From assembly GCA_903884065.1 (NCBI GenBank), contig CAISDL010000097.1:1-46186 (forward strand): DNA of 46,186 bases, given 5' to 3'. Position 1 is the first letter of the stretch. Each line of letters starts with the position of its first letter. The notes beneath the pieces are model-generated. The model made no database searches and was not told where the DNA came from. It saw only the letters and a program-made list of their open reading frames with translations. The stretch comes from an uncultured Actinomycetes bacterium. GTDB lineage: Bacteria > Actinomycetota > Actinomycetes > Mycobacteriales > Mycobacteriaceae. This document shows, piece after piece, positions 16,502 through 25,409 of this stretch. The position numbers and the translations under genes were made by a program.

Positions 16502-17825
16502 GCCCGTCGACATCGACCGGTGTCTGAAAGACCCGAAGACCTACGAGGACGTGATCCTGCAGGTCTTCGCCAAGAAGCGGCAACGCGGCCAGGGTTTCAC
16601 CGAAGCCGATTGCGGCGTCACGTATTTCGACACCGCAACCAAGCGGCCGGCCCTGGCTCGCGCGATCGCCCACAGCATTGCCACCGGGCAGTACCAGCCT
16701 CAGCCCGTTGACCTGTGGTTCCTCGAGCGCAAGGGCAAGGTCCGCGCCGCCCACATGCCGGGCTTCACCGACCACATCGTCGGCTCGGCGCTCTACCAAC
16801 TGCTCTCCCGCAATGCCCGCTGCTACGGACTACCGGGCGTGTATTCGTACCTTCCAGCACTGACCAATGCCACGGCGATGCGGGCGCTCGGGGCATTCAT
16901 CCGCGCACACCGACGACGGGTCGGCGCACACGGACCGCCGCTGTATGTCCTGCAATCCGACTTCGAGCACTACGGCGACGAGTTGCCGGTCGGGCCCGAC
17001 GCGGCGCTGTGGCCCATCCTGCGCGAGGTCGCGGCACTCGGCAGCCCCGACGGAGAGCTTTCGCAGCAGAGTTGGGACCTCATCACCGCTCTCGTCCGGC
17101 CCATCGTCCAGGATCAGGACGGTGCGCAGTTCACCCGCCTGCAGGGAGTGCCGATGGGGACTCCCGTCGTCCCGGTGATCTCCAACCTCGCGGTCGTGCC
17201 GATGGATCGAGCGATCATGGAGGTGGAGGGCATCTTCTACGCCCGTTACAACGACGACTTCCTGCTGGCCCATCCGGATCTGTCGGCGCTGCACGAGGCG
17301 GACGCCCGGATCGACTCGGTGATCGACGGCCTGGGCGTTAAACGCAAGCTGCCCAAGGAGATCCGCACCGCACTGAGCGCAACGGGCATGCCGTCCACTG
17401 GGGACCCGCGGTATCGCGGCGGAAACCGCATCGACTGCCTCGGGCTGTCGGTCAGCCACACCGGCGCGGTGACGGTCGGCCCGCATCGGCTGCGCCGCTT
17501 CATGGGTCGGATCACCGCTCGTATCGACGGTGCCGTCCCTGCGGCCTGGCCGCTACCGGTCGCGCAGCGGGCACGTCATCTGGTCGCGACCACCAACGTG
17601 ATGTTGGACGTCGCGAGTCCTTTTGCGGTCCCAGGACTTTCGGCCCTGTTGGACGCCACCACGGATCGGGGGGTGCTCAAGGACCTGGACTTCCGCATTG
17701 CGCGCAAGATCGTCCAGGCCGCCACCGGGCGACCGGGAGTCACAGGTTTCCGCGTGCTGAGTCCCGGGGTGCTGCGCAACGAGATGGGCCTGGTGTCGCT
17801 GGTGCATCTGAAGAACGTGCGGTAG
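16494..17825 (+). CDS. Reverse transcriptase family protein with YNDD active site
   Basis: The 443-residue protein has the ordered palm motifs of bacterial reverse transcriptases. The finger region is LERKGKVRAAHMPGFTDHIV (78-95; R84, P89, D93). Motif A is VLQSDFEHYGDEL, with catalytic D156. Motif B is QGVPMGTPVVPVISNL (217-232). Motif C is YARYNDDFLLA, with D254 and D255. A later IDCLGLSV (313-320) is the usual hydrophobic strand, and about 120 residues of thumb-like sequence follow. All three catalytic aspartates are present, so it should be active. There is no maturase (X), HNH or Cas1 domain. It is not flanked by group II intron sequence, a variable repeat or a transposase. The ATG at 16494 overlaps the upstream membrane-protein gene by 8 bp. 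It may belong to the unknown-group or defence-related RTs, but that is inference. Confidence 0.85.
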   Translation: MVEPVDIDRCLKDPKTYEDVILQVFAKKRQRGQGFTEADCGVTYFDTATKRPALARAIAHSIATGQYQPQPVDLWFLERKGKVRAAHMPGFTDHIVGSALYQLLSRNARCYGLPGVYSYLPALTNATAMRALGAFIRAHRRRVGAHGPPLYVLQSDFEHYGDELPVGPDAALWPILREVAALGSPDGELSQQSWDLITALVRPIVQDQDGAQFTRLQGVPMGTPVVPVISNLAVVPMDRAIMEVEGIFYARYNDDFLLAHPDLSALHEADARIDSVIDGLGVKRKLPKEIRTALSATGMPSTGDPRYRGGNRIDCLGLSVSHTGAVTVGPHRLRRFMGRITARIDGAVPAAWPLPVAQRARHLVATTNVMLDVASPFAVPGLSALLDATTDRGVLKDLDFRIARKIVQAATGRPGVTGFRVLSPGVLRNEMGLVSLVHLKNVR

Positions 17826-17906
17826 CGGCCTTGCGGTGGCAACCGAAGTGCTGTTTCATTCTTCCCTGAGGGCGCGGATCCCGCTTTGCTGAGCGGACTT
17901 TCCGAC

Positions 17907-17951
17907 GGACCACAGAGGCTGCGGCTTTCGGTCCTTCATTTTTTCGTTTTT
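17907..17951 (+). terminator. Intrinsic-terminator-like hairpin after the reverse transcriptase
   Basis: GGACC (17907-17911) pairs with GGTCC (17930-17934), with an inner AGAG/CTTT stem. TTCATTTTTTCGTTTTT follows immediately. Classic T-tract terminators are uncommon in mycobacteria, so this one stands out. Two more small hairpins precede it: GCGG/CCGC at 17874-17884 and CCGCT/AGCGG at 17881-17896. The 17826-17969 gap could therefore be a structured 3' RNA as well as a terminator between the convergent RT and tgt genes. Confidence 0.55.
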
Positions 17952-17969
17952 CCCCGCGCCCTCGCGCGC

Positions 17970-19199
<1,230 letters not shown>

Positions 19200-19260
19200 C
19201 TAACCAAGAGGTAGAGGATTAGTACCCGTGCGTAACGGGCAGACTCATGTGTCAATTGAG

Positions 19261-19287
19261 TGCGGCGGGTTGTCGGAGTCCGCCGCA
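19261..19287 (+). promoter_or_regulatory. Perfect 8-bp hairpin in the lpqH leader
   Basis: TGCGGCGG (19261-19268) and CCGCCGCA (19280-19287) form an 8-bp stem with an 11-nt loop. The stem ends three bases before the AAGGAGG Shine-Dalgarno of lpqH. A GC stem this close to the ribosome site would affect ribosome access or stabilise the 5' end of an abundant mRNA. A second small inverted repeat, CCCGT/ACGGG, lies at 19225-19239. Confidence 0.5.
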
Positions 19288-19303
19288 TGGAAGGAGGACC
19301 TCA

Positions 19304-19804
19304 ATGGTGCGTGGAGTGACGGTCGGCGTCGGGAGCGCCGCGATACTGATCGCCGGCTTGGTCGGCTGTTCGAGTAAGAAGGCGGAGACCAGCAGCGAGA
19401 AGGCATCCCAGGCGCCGTCGTCGGCGGTCTCGGCCACCTCCGGAACGGTCACGGCGTCTGCCGGTGCCGGCACCGCGAAGGTCAGCATCGACGGCCAGCC
19501 CAAAGAGGTCAACGGGCAGATCGCCTGCACCACGGCGATGGGCAATCTCAACATCGGCATCGGGGATACGGCCACCGGTATCGCGGTGGTGATGAGCCCG
19601 GACGCGTCGAAGGTGACCTCCGTCGGCCTGGGCAACGTCAACGGCACGGTGCTGGGCTTCCAGGACGGCGCCAGCGGCGCCAGTGCGTCGGCCACCAAGA
19701 ACGGCAACACCTACACGATCACCGGGACGGCGGCCGGCGTCGACATGGCCAATCCCATGCAGCCGATGACCAAGCCGTTCGAGATCGAGGTCACCTGCCC
19801 CTGA
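19304..19804 (+). CDS. lpqH: 19-kDa lipoprotein antigen LpqH homologue
   Basis: The ATG at 19304 sits behind an ideal AAGGAGG and gives a 166-residue lipoprotein. The signal peptide ends in the lipobox LVGC, with C22 the lipidated residue, followed by a Ser/Ala/Thr-rich linker that is probably O-glycosylated. The LpqH domain (about 65-166) includes VSIDGQPKEVNGQIACTTA, GNLNIGIGD and a terminal EVTCP, so the two cysteines can pair as in the family. LpqH is an abundant surface lipoprotein and TLR2 ligand in M. tuberculosis. There it lies beside tcrY; here it is next to tgt, about 18 kb from the TcrY/TcrX-like pair. Confidence 0.92.
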   Translation: MVRGVTVGVGSAAILIAGLVGCSSKKAETSSEKASQAPSSAVSATSGTVTASAGAGTAKVSIDGQPKEVNGQIACTTAMGNLNIGIGDTATGIAVVMSPDASKVTSVGLGNVNGTVLGFQDGASGASASATKNGNTYTITGTAAGVDMANPMQPMTKPFEIEVTCP

Positions 19805-19816
19805 GCCGAGGGGTGT

Positions 19817-19831
19817 CCGGTCACTGACCGG
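19817..19831. terminator. Perfect inverted repeat between convergent lpqH and WS/DGAT genes
   Basis: CCGGTCA and TGACCGG flank a single central base, and the repeat covers the WS/DGAT stop codon. In RNA it folds to a six-pair stem with a three-base loop. No T-tract follows, which fits the bidirectional stem-only terminators often seen in mycobacteria. Confidence 0.5.
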
Positions 19832-21245
19832 GCGCGCGAGTCGGCGTCGCGGCTGTCTTGCGCCGCGACGTCGACCTCTTGCGCCCGCCGCCGCCGACGG
19901 CCTGCTCGAGCCCGGCGAGTGAGTCCTCGAGGTGCCCGAGGATCCGCTGCAGGCTCGGAACGCTGCGCCGGCAGCCCACCAACCCGAAGTCGAGATTGTC
20001 GACGTTGTTGGACAGGGTGATGTTCATCGCCTGACCGTCCAGTGCGATCGACATCGGATAGTTGCCGTCGAGCCGAGCCCCGTTCCAGTACAACGGTTCC
20101 CGCGAACCGGGCACGTTGGAGATCACCAGATTGAACGGCGGCGCGGCCGATCCGAGCGCCGGAGAGACCATCGACAGCAGCAACGGGGAGACGTTGAACG
20201 CCGACAGCGCCAACTGCTGAATCTTGGGCAGTTGCTTGAAGACTTCTTTGTTGTTGCGCATCGAGGTGGCCACCTCGGCGAGGCGCTCCGCCGGATCGTC
20301 GAGGTGGGTTGCCAGACTTGCCAGCAGTGCGCCGACCTGATTACCACCGCCGGGACTGGCGTCGTCGCGCAGGCTCACCGGCACCATCGCGATCAGCGGC
20401 CGGTCCGGCAACGCCTTCTGTTCCAGCAGATAGGCACGCAGAGCGCCGCCGCACATCGCCAGCACGACATCGTTGAGCGTCACTCCGGCAGCCTTCTTCA
20501 CGGCCATGAATCGCTCGATGGGCCAGGACTGCGCGGCGACACGGCGCGCACCGCCGATCGGCACGTTGAAAAGAGTGCGGGGCGCGCCGACCGGCAGGGT
20601 CAACTGCTGCTCCCACAGCCCCTTGCGGGCCAGATACAGCGCCGAAGGGCCAACTCCCAGAACGGATTCGGCTACCCCCCTCAACTCGCTCACCAGAGAC
20701 GGCCGCGGTCTGCTCTTCCCGGAGGGACGATCGTTACGCCCCCATGGCACCCGGACCTCGTGGTCGTGCGGGTCGGTTGCCAGTGACCGCCGCATCATCC
20801 GGATCGCGCTGACACCGTCGACCAGGGCGTGATGGATCTTGGTGTAGACGGCGAACCGGCCGTCGTTGAGACCTTCGACGAGATGGCTCTCCCACAGCGG
20901 GCGATGCCGATCGAGCAGGGAACCGTGCAGTCTCGATGTCAGTTCGAGCAGTTCGCGCACGCGACCGGGCGACGGCAGCGCCGACCGGCGCAGGTGGTAC
21001 TCGAGGTCGAGGTCGCGGTCGAACGCCCACGTGAGGTTGGCGATGCCGCCCATCAACTCGGCGGGGTGTTTGCGGAACGTCGGAGCGACGTCGTCGCGGG
21101 CGATGACGTCCTGATACAGATCGCGAAGGAATTCCGGTCCGGCCCCTTCGGGCGGCTCGAACAATTGCAGCCCGGCGACGTGCATGGGGTGTTCGCGCGA
21201 CTCGCCGAGCAGGAACATCGCATCGACCGGTGAGATGAGTTCCAT
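19821..21245 (-). CDS. Wax ester synthase / diacylglycerol acyltransferase (WS/DGAT, Tgs-like)
   Basis: From the ATG at 21245 the protein has 474 residues and begins MELISPVDAMFLLGES, the normal family start; an upstream GTG at 21281 would add 12 residues. The catalytic motif HHALVDG lies at 138-144. Later landmarks are NDVVLAMCGGALRAYL and NLVISNVPGSREPLYWNGA. The C-terminus ends in a basic Arg/Lys/Thr tail. The enzyme uses acyl-CoA to esterify diacylglycerol or fatty alcohol into storage lipid at the membrane. A DosR-like palindrome lies 60-75 bp upstream, which suggests hypoxia/NO control as for M. tuberculosis tgs1. Confidence 0.92.
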   Translation of the reverse strand: MELISPVDAMFLLGESREHPMHVAGLQLFEPPEGAGPEFLRDLYQDVIARDDVAPTFRKHPAELMGGIANLTWAFDRDLDLEYHLRRSALPSPGRVRELLELTSRLHGSLLDRHRPLWESHLVEGLNDGRFAVYTKIHHALVDGVSAIRMMRRSLATDPHDHEVRVPWGRNDRPSGKSRPRPSLVSELRGVAESVLGVGPSALYLARKGLWEQQLTLPVGAPRTLFNVPIGGARRVAAQSWPIERFMAVKKAAGVTLNDVVLAMCGGALRAYLLEQKALPDRPLIAMVPVSLRDDASPGGGNQVGALLASLATHLDDPAERLAEVATSMRNNKEVFKQLPKIQQLALSAFNVSPLLLSMVSPALGSAAPPFNLVISNVPGSREPLYWNGARLDGNYPMSIALDGQAMNITLSNNVDNLDFGLVGCRRSVPSLQRILGHLEDSLAGLEQAVGGGGRKRSTSRRKTAATPTRAPGQ

Positions 21246-21304
21246 CCGATGCCCCGCCTTCTGCTCCCGCACGTTCCTCACGACGATAGACGAATGCCCG
21301 GTTC

Positions 21305-21320
21305 AGGGCCGAAAGACCCT
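21305..21320 (-). promoter_or_regulatory. Candidate DosR (dormancy regulon) box
   Basis: Read on the minus strand the site is AGGGTCTTTCGGCCCT. This matches the GGGAC..GNCCC dormancy box closely, differing from the common form GGGACTTTCGGCCC at one position. It lies 60-75 bp upstream of the WS/DGAT start codon, a typical distance. It is also 36 bp upstream of the divergent lipoprotein gene. Confidence 0.55.
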
Positions 21321-21355
21321 GTCGGCTCCGGCGATGTCAAGGCCAGTGTGGGGAG

Positions 21356-21889
21356 GTGACGACCGCGCGCGGCGGCCGGGCGGCCCTCGGCATGACGGTG
21401 GCCGCGGCGGCGCTCATCGCACCGAGTTGCTCGGCACGGCCCACCGGCCCCCCCGCCGCGCCCCCGCCGTCGAGCACGTCGTCGACGAGCAGTCCCGCAC
21501 CCGCGCCCACCACCACCTCTCTTGCCACCGCCATCCGGCAGTGGGAGACGCTGGCAGGTGAACACTTCACGCAGTCCGGCCTGGCGCTGCAACAGGTGTC
21601 GGAAGCATCCGATGCCGACGACGAGGCGGCGCTGCAGTCCGGCTGTCACAGGCTCCACGAAGCCAACGTCGTTGGGTTACAGGATGATCTGCCCACCCCC
21701 GACCCGCGGCTCACCGCCGAGTTGCAGCGCATGATCGACGACATCAACACCGCCACTCATGCATGTGTGCGATTCGTCCTGGCCCGCGAGACCGTCGACG
21801 CGACGACCTATCAGGAGTACCTCGCCCGAGCCGTCGAGCATCTCCACCGCGCCAAAGGGTTCCTCGACGAGGATCTGGCGCCGAAGTGA
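21356..21889 (+). CDS. Putative lipoprotein, helical C-terminal domain
   Basis: The 177-residue protein has a signal sequence ending LIAPSC, a lipobox-like site with the candidate lipidated Cys at residue 25. A Pro/Ser/Thr-rich linker follows (about 30-60), then a helical domain of about 110 residues with two cysteines (SGCHRL and HACVRF) that could form a disulfide. The GTG at 21356 directly abuts GGGAG, which is too close to be ideal; an ATG at 21392 is an alternative. I recognise no family beyond resemblance to small mycobacterial exported helical proteins. It is divergent from the WS/DGAT gene and could share its DosR-like site. Confidence 0.65.
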   Translation: MTTARGGRAALGMTVAAAALIAPSCSARPTGPPAAPPPSSTSSTSSPAPAPTTTSLATAIRQWETLAGEHFTQSGLALQQVSEASDADDEAALQSGCHRLHEANVVGLQDDLPTPDPRLTAELQRMIDDINTATHACVRFVLARETVDATTYQEYLARAVEHLHRAKGFLDEDLAPK

Positions 21890-21898
21890 TCGGCGGGG

Positions 21899-24565
21899 CT
21901 AGACCACTGCCGGTACGCCCGCGGTGCTACCGATTTCCGACAGGTCGCTGAGGCGGTAGGCCGTCACCGACGCATCGCCGACCGCGTAGAGCACGTCGCC
22001 GATCCGGACGGTCCGGAGGACCGGTTCGGTGGTGTGAATCTGACCGACCGCCTCGATCCCGCCGGGGCCGACGCGCAGCACCGAGAGGAACTGATCGGAG
22101 TGGTAACCGGTCTGCTCGTCATACCCGCTGCCGGAGACCGGAACCACCAGCAGTCCGTCTTCCGGGGAGTACAGCACCGCGTGGTGGTCGAACTGCGCGG
22201 CCGACCACGACCACTGCGAGCCGGGGTCGAGGAACTCGCGTTCGATCTGGGTCAGGTTGGCGGGGTCGCTCACATCGAACAAGGTCGCGTGCACGTAGCT
22301 GTTCCAGGTGCCGGGCTCGCGTTCCTGGCCGATGCCCAGCAGCAGTCCGTCCCCGACGGACTGCAGGTAGTTCGAGAAACCCGGCACCACCAGTTCGCCC
22401 AGCAGGGTGGGGGCGGCCGGGTCGCTCAGATCGATGGCGAACAGCGGGTCGGTCCGCACGAAGGTCACCAGATACGCGGTGTCGCCGACGTACCGCACGG
22501 CGTACAACTGCTCGCCGGGAGCCAGTCCGGTCAGCCGGCCGACCTCGTCGAGGGTGTCGCCCGCGGTGTCCAGAACGTGAATTCCGTTGTCGTCCAGGGT
22601 GATCCAGGTACCGTCAGCCACCTGCGAATCGGAGGTGTGGGTTGCCACCCGCAGGTGGCCGCCCTGCTCGTCCATCGCGAACTGGTTGACCAGCGTGCCG
22701 GCGACCACGCCACTGGCCTGCCACGAGACATCGGTTCCGGCCACGGTGAACCGCTCGATCCGGGTGTCGGTCGAGTAGTGCGAGTCGGTGTATCGCCCCT
22801 CGGAGGTCGCGACGTACAGGGCATCCGGGGTCATGTAGACGGTGCCGCCACTGGCGGAGACCATGCTTGCCACGCTGTCGTCGAAGGCCGGACCGCCCGG
22901 CGCGCGACCGGAGTCCAGCGACACCACCGTCAACAGCGACCGCTGATCGGGGGTGTGCGGTCGCACGATGCTCTCGGCGTCGGCGACCAGACCGATGTCG
23001 ACCGTGTTGCCGTCGGAATCGACGGTATAGGCGTGCGGCAGGGACAGATCCACGATCTGATCGCCGACCCGGGCCACGTACTCGTCCCAGGTCTCGTAGG
23101 TCCGGTTGGCGGTCGGCGCGCCCGGGTCGAACCGAATGGGTTTGGCGACCGCGAGGGCGATGTCGCCCTCGGGGGTGTCGATGTACTCGATCGGAGTGTC
23201 GGTGTACTCGATCGGAGTGTCGGTGTAGTTCGGGGCAGGCAGGTTCACCGACCGCTGCAGAACGACGTAGACCACCCCGTCGACGGCGCGTGAACTCTCG
23301 TAGCCGCCGTCGAAGACGGTCTGCTTGACCACCGCCGGCGCCGTGCGGTCGGCGACGTCGTAGACGGTCACGGTGGTCTGCGGTTTCCACTGCCCCCACG
23401 GCCCGCAGTAGGCCATCTTCACGTACGGGCCGTACCACCCGGACCCGGACTGGGTGATCACGGTCAGCCGGTCACCGGACAGGTACTCGCCGACGACGTT
23501 GCCGTTCAGCGTCGACTCCGACGCGACCGAAAGGTCCGCACCGGTGATCGTCAGCCGGCCGTTGTGGGCGGTGTAGATGTACTTGCCGTCATTCTCAACG
23601 AAGTCGGCCTCATCGACACCGTTCACCTGGACGTTGGTGTCGGAGTTGATCTTCGCGGTCGATTCGGTCTTGTAGTCGTACATCGGAAAGGGCATGTTGC
23701 CGTACACCGGGACGGTCTGGCCGAAGACGGTGCCGTATTGCTGCTTGGCAAGTTCCAGCAGGTAGGCGCTCAGGTCCTCGCGGGTGAAGTAGGCGGCGTT
23801 CACCTTGGTGTCCCCGGCCTGCGCAGTGGTCTGGCCGACGTTCAGCGCGGGGAAGGCGTTGAAGAAGGAGCGGCGTACCAGCAGCAACGCCCCTTCGAAG
23901 ACCTCGGTGAGCGGACCGGCGGGCAGCGTGGACAGCCAGTTGGCCGTCGAATCGAAGAAGCTGGTGATCGCCGCACCGAGTGCGGCGACGGCCGGAGACG
24001 GGGCCGGGGTGGCGACGGTGGTGGCGGCACTGGCGGTGGGACGGGGGGTGGCGGCCGCCGGCAGTGCGATGGTGACGACGGGCGCAGCGGCGGCCGGCAC
24101 GGGTGCGACGGACTGAGCGGGCTGGGCGCCTGTGGTCGCCGCGGCGGCCGCGGACTTGCTGGGGGGGCTGCTGACAGTTGCCTCGAGGGCCGAAGAGACT
24201 GGCGCAGCGGAGTCCGAATCGCGCGGGAGTTCGGGAGCAGGCCGGTGGCCGTTGGCCCGACGCGACGGCGGCGGTGGCTGGTCCTCCACGACCAGCGCAT
24301 CACCGATATCGAGGGTGGCGGCCGGTTGCGGGGTCATCCGGCCGCGCCGCGGCGCCTCGACGCCCGAATCCGCTGTTTGAGCGGTTCGGGACCCACGACC
24401 TCGAGACTGGCCGTCGTCGGTTTGCGACGGCTGCGATTCGGCCGACGACGAACCGTGCTCCGTGGAGTCGGCCGCAGCGACTCCCGCCGCCTGAGGACCC
24501 GTCAGCGATACACCGATTGCGAATGCCGCAACTCCCGCCCGGGCGCCGCGCTTGACGACCGACAT
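21899..24565 (-). CDS. Secreted beta-propeller domain protein
   Basis: The ATG at 24565 gives 888 residues; upstream ATG or GTG codons would mask the signal peptide. Order: signal peptide (1-31); Pro/Ala/Ser-rich low-complexity region to about 195; the segment WLSTLPAGPLTEVFEGALLL plus VRRSFF (210-235), shared with the protease protein encoded at 7799-12208; and from about 255 to the C-terminus a beta-propeller domain of the bacterial Beta_propel type. The propeller opens with the diagnostic NVQVNGVDEADFVENDGKYI (311-330) and has repeated Gly-Asp-rich blades such as VGEYLSGDRLTVIT. Family members are cell-surface or secreted proteins of unknown ligand. A sigma-A-like promoter lies just upstream. 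Confidence 0.82.
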   Translation of the reverse strand: MSVVKRGARAGVAAFAIGVSLTGPQAAGVAAADSTEHGSSSAESQPSQTDDGQSRGRGSRTAQTADSGVEAPRRGRMTPQPAATLDIGDALVVEDQPPPPSRRANGHRPAPELPRDSDSAAPVSSALEATVSSPPSKSAAAAATTGAQPAQSVAPVPAAAAPVVTIALPAAATPRPTASAATTVATPAPSPAVAALGAAITSFFDSTANWLSTLPAGPLTEVFEGALLLVRRSFFNAFPALNVGQTTAQAGDTKVNAAYFTREDLSAYLLELAKQQYGTVFGQTVPVYGNMPFPMYDYKTESTAKINSDTNVQVNGVDEADFVENDGKYIYTAHNGRLTITGADLSVASESTLNGNVVGEYLSGDRLTVITQSGSGWYGPYVKMAYCGPWGQWKPQTTVTVYDVADRTAPAVVKQTVFDGGYESSRAVDGVVYVVLQRSVNLPAPNYTDTPIEYTDTPIEYIDTPEGDIALAVAKPIRFDPGAPTANRTYETWDEYVARVGDQIVDLSLPHAYTVDSDGNTVDIGLVADAESIVRPHTPDQRSLLTVVSLDSGRAPGGPAFDDSVASMVSASGGTVYMTPDALYVATSEGRYTDSHYSTDTRIERFTVAGTDVSWQASGVVAGTLVNQFAMDEQGGHLRVATHTSDSQVADGTWITLDDNGIHVLDTAGDTLDEVGRLTGLAPGEQLYAVRYVGDTAYLVTFVRTDPLFAIDLSDPAAPTLLGELVVPGFSNYLQSVGDGLLLGIGQEREPGTWNSYVHATLFDVSDPANLTQIEREFLDPGSQWSWSAAQFDHHAVLYSPEDGLLVVPVSGSGYDEQTGYHSDQFLSVLRVGPGGIEAVGQIHTTEPVLRTVRIGDVLYAVGDASVTAYRLSDLSEIGSTAGVPAVV
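23183..23224 (-). repeat. 21-bp tandem duplication inside the beta-propeller gene
   Basis: Two exact 21-bp copies (starting at 23183 and 23204) with a partial third encode a repeated seven-residue unit, TDTPIEY, within a propeller loop. The unit preserves frame and looks like a recent slippage duplication. Confidence 0.8.
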
Positions 24566-24617
24566 CGACCACCCCTGTCCTGGCGCATCGCTGCGAGTTT
24601 GCTGCAAAGGTAGTCGG

Positions 24618-24647
24618 ACCATAGCCGTGAAACGCGTCACGCGTCAA
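24618..24647 (-). promoter_or_regulatory. Sigma-A-like promoter of the beta-propeller gene
   Basis: On the minus strand TTGACG (24647-24642) and TATGGT (24623-24618) are separated by 18 bp. This is a good housekeeping promoter whose start would lie about 45 bp before the ATG at 24565. The spacer region carries a direct repeat GACGCGT-GACGCGT that overlaps the -35 element and could bind a regulator. Confidence 0.5.
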
Positions 24648-24822
24648 ACACATGACGGGCGAGACGGGCCGAGAGAACGGCCACCGCCGCCGGGATGGGG
24701 ATCTCGTGCAGCGATGGCCGAGGGGAATCGTAGGCGTGGAACCTAATAGAACTGGCAGAGCAACCGAATAGAAGGCCGTGTCATGACGCCAGATCCGGTC
24801 TAGCGGAACGGCCGGGTACTGA

Positions 24823-24913
24823 TGGCGGTGGCGGAGGGATTTGAACCCTCGGACGGGGGTTACCCGTCACACGCTTTCGAGGCGTGCTCCTTAGGCCGCT
24901 CGGACACGCCACC
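24823..24913 (-). tRNA. serU: tRNA-Ser (anticodon CGA)
   Basis: Read on the minus strand, the acceptor arms GGTGGCG and CGCCACC pair fully. The anticodon arm is GCCT-CGA-AAGC, giving CGA for UCG serine codons. A long variable arm, typical of tRNA-Ser, precedes a T-arm with GGGTTCAAATCCC. The discriminator is G and the 3' CCA is encoded (24825-24823). The gene lies between the beta-propeller promoter and tadA. Confidence 0.95.
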
Positions 24914-24941
24914 GCGGGGAATCTTACGGTCCCGCCGCCGA

Positions 24942-25409
24942 CTAGCCCAAATCGCGGTGGCGGGCGAAAAACACATCTAGTAGGGCGGCACAGTCCGGCG
25001 CCAGCACACCACCGCGCACCTGCGGCCGATGCGTCAACCGCCGGTCGCGCACCACATCCCACAGCGAACCCACCGCTCCCGTCTTCGGCTCCCAGGCACC
25101 GAAGATCACCCGCGAGACCCTCGCCATCACCAGCGCTCCGGCGCACATGGTGCACGGCTCAACGGTGACCGCGAGGGTTGCTCCCTCCAGGCGCCAACCG
25201 TCGCCGTGGGCGCGGGCAGCCTCCCGCAACGCCAGGATCTCGGCATGCGCGGTCGGATCGCCGAGTGCTTCGCGGGCGTTGGCGGCCCGAGCCAGTTCCA
25301 CCCCGTCGGCATCGATGACCACCGCGCCGATGGGGACGTCGTCGGGACCGGCCTGACGTGCGGCGGCGATGGCTGCCCGGATCAGCGTCTCGTCAGACCG
25401 GGGGCTCAC
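24942..25409 (-). CDS. tadA: tRNA-specific adenosine deaminase TadA
   Basis: The 155-residue cytidine-deaminase-fold enzyme has the zinc motifs HAEILALREAA (H55, E57) and PCTMC (C86, C89), and the tRNA-deaminase signature RVIFGAWEPKTGAVGS. TadA converts A34 to inosine in tRNA-Arg(ACG). Its GTG start overlaps the stop of the upstream gene by 4 bp, so the two form an operon, the arrangement of M. tuberculosis Rv3753c-Rv3752c. The tRNA-Ser gene lies just downstream on the same strand. Confidence 0.93.
   Translation of the reverse strand: MSPRSDETLIRAAIAAARQAGPDDVPIGAVVIDADGVELARAANAREALGDPTAHAEILALREAARAHGDGWRLEGATLAVTVEPCTMCAGALVMARVSRVIFGAWEPKTGAVGSLWDVVRDRRLTHRPQVRGGVLAPDCAALLDVFFARHRDLG

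Noticed and set aside
16494..17825. RT as part of a group II intron, retron or diversity-generating retroelement
   Set aside because: No maturase or HNH domain, no intron RNA ends, no msr/msd-like inverted repeats before the gene and no template/variable repeat pair were seen. Not excluded without a covariance search.
14396..17825. Prophage or genomic island origin for the RT operon
   Set aside because: No integrase, att repeats or tRNA junction at the edges, and GC content looks like the neighbours; the only tRNA is 7 kb away.
24781..25155. Minus-strand 124-codon frame across the tRNA gene
   Set aside because: Covers a clear tRNA-Ser and antisense/other-frame tadA sequence; no protein features.
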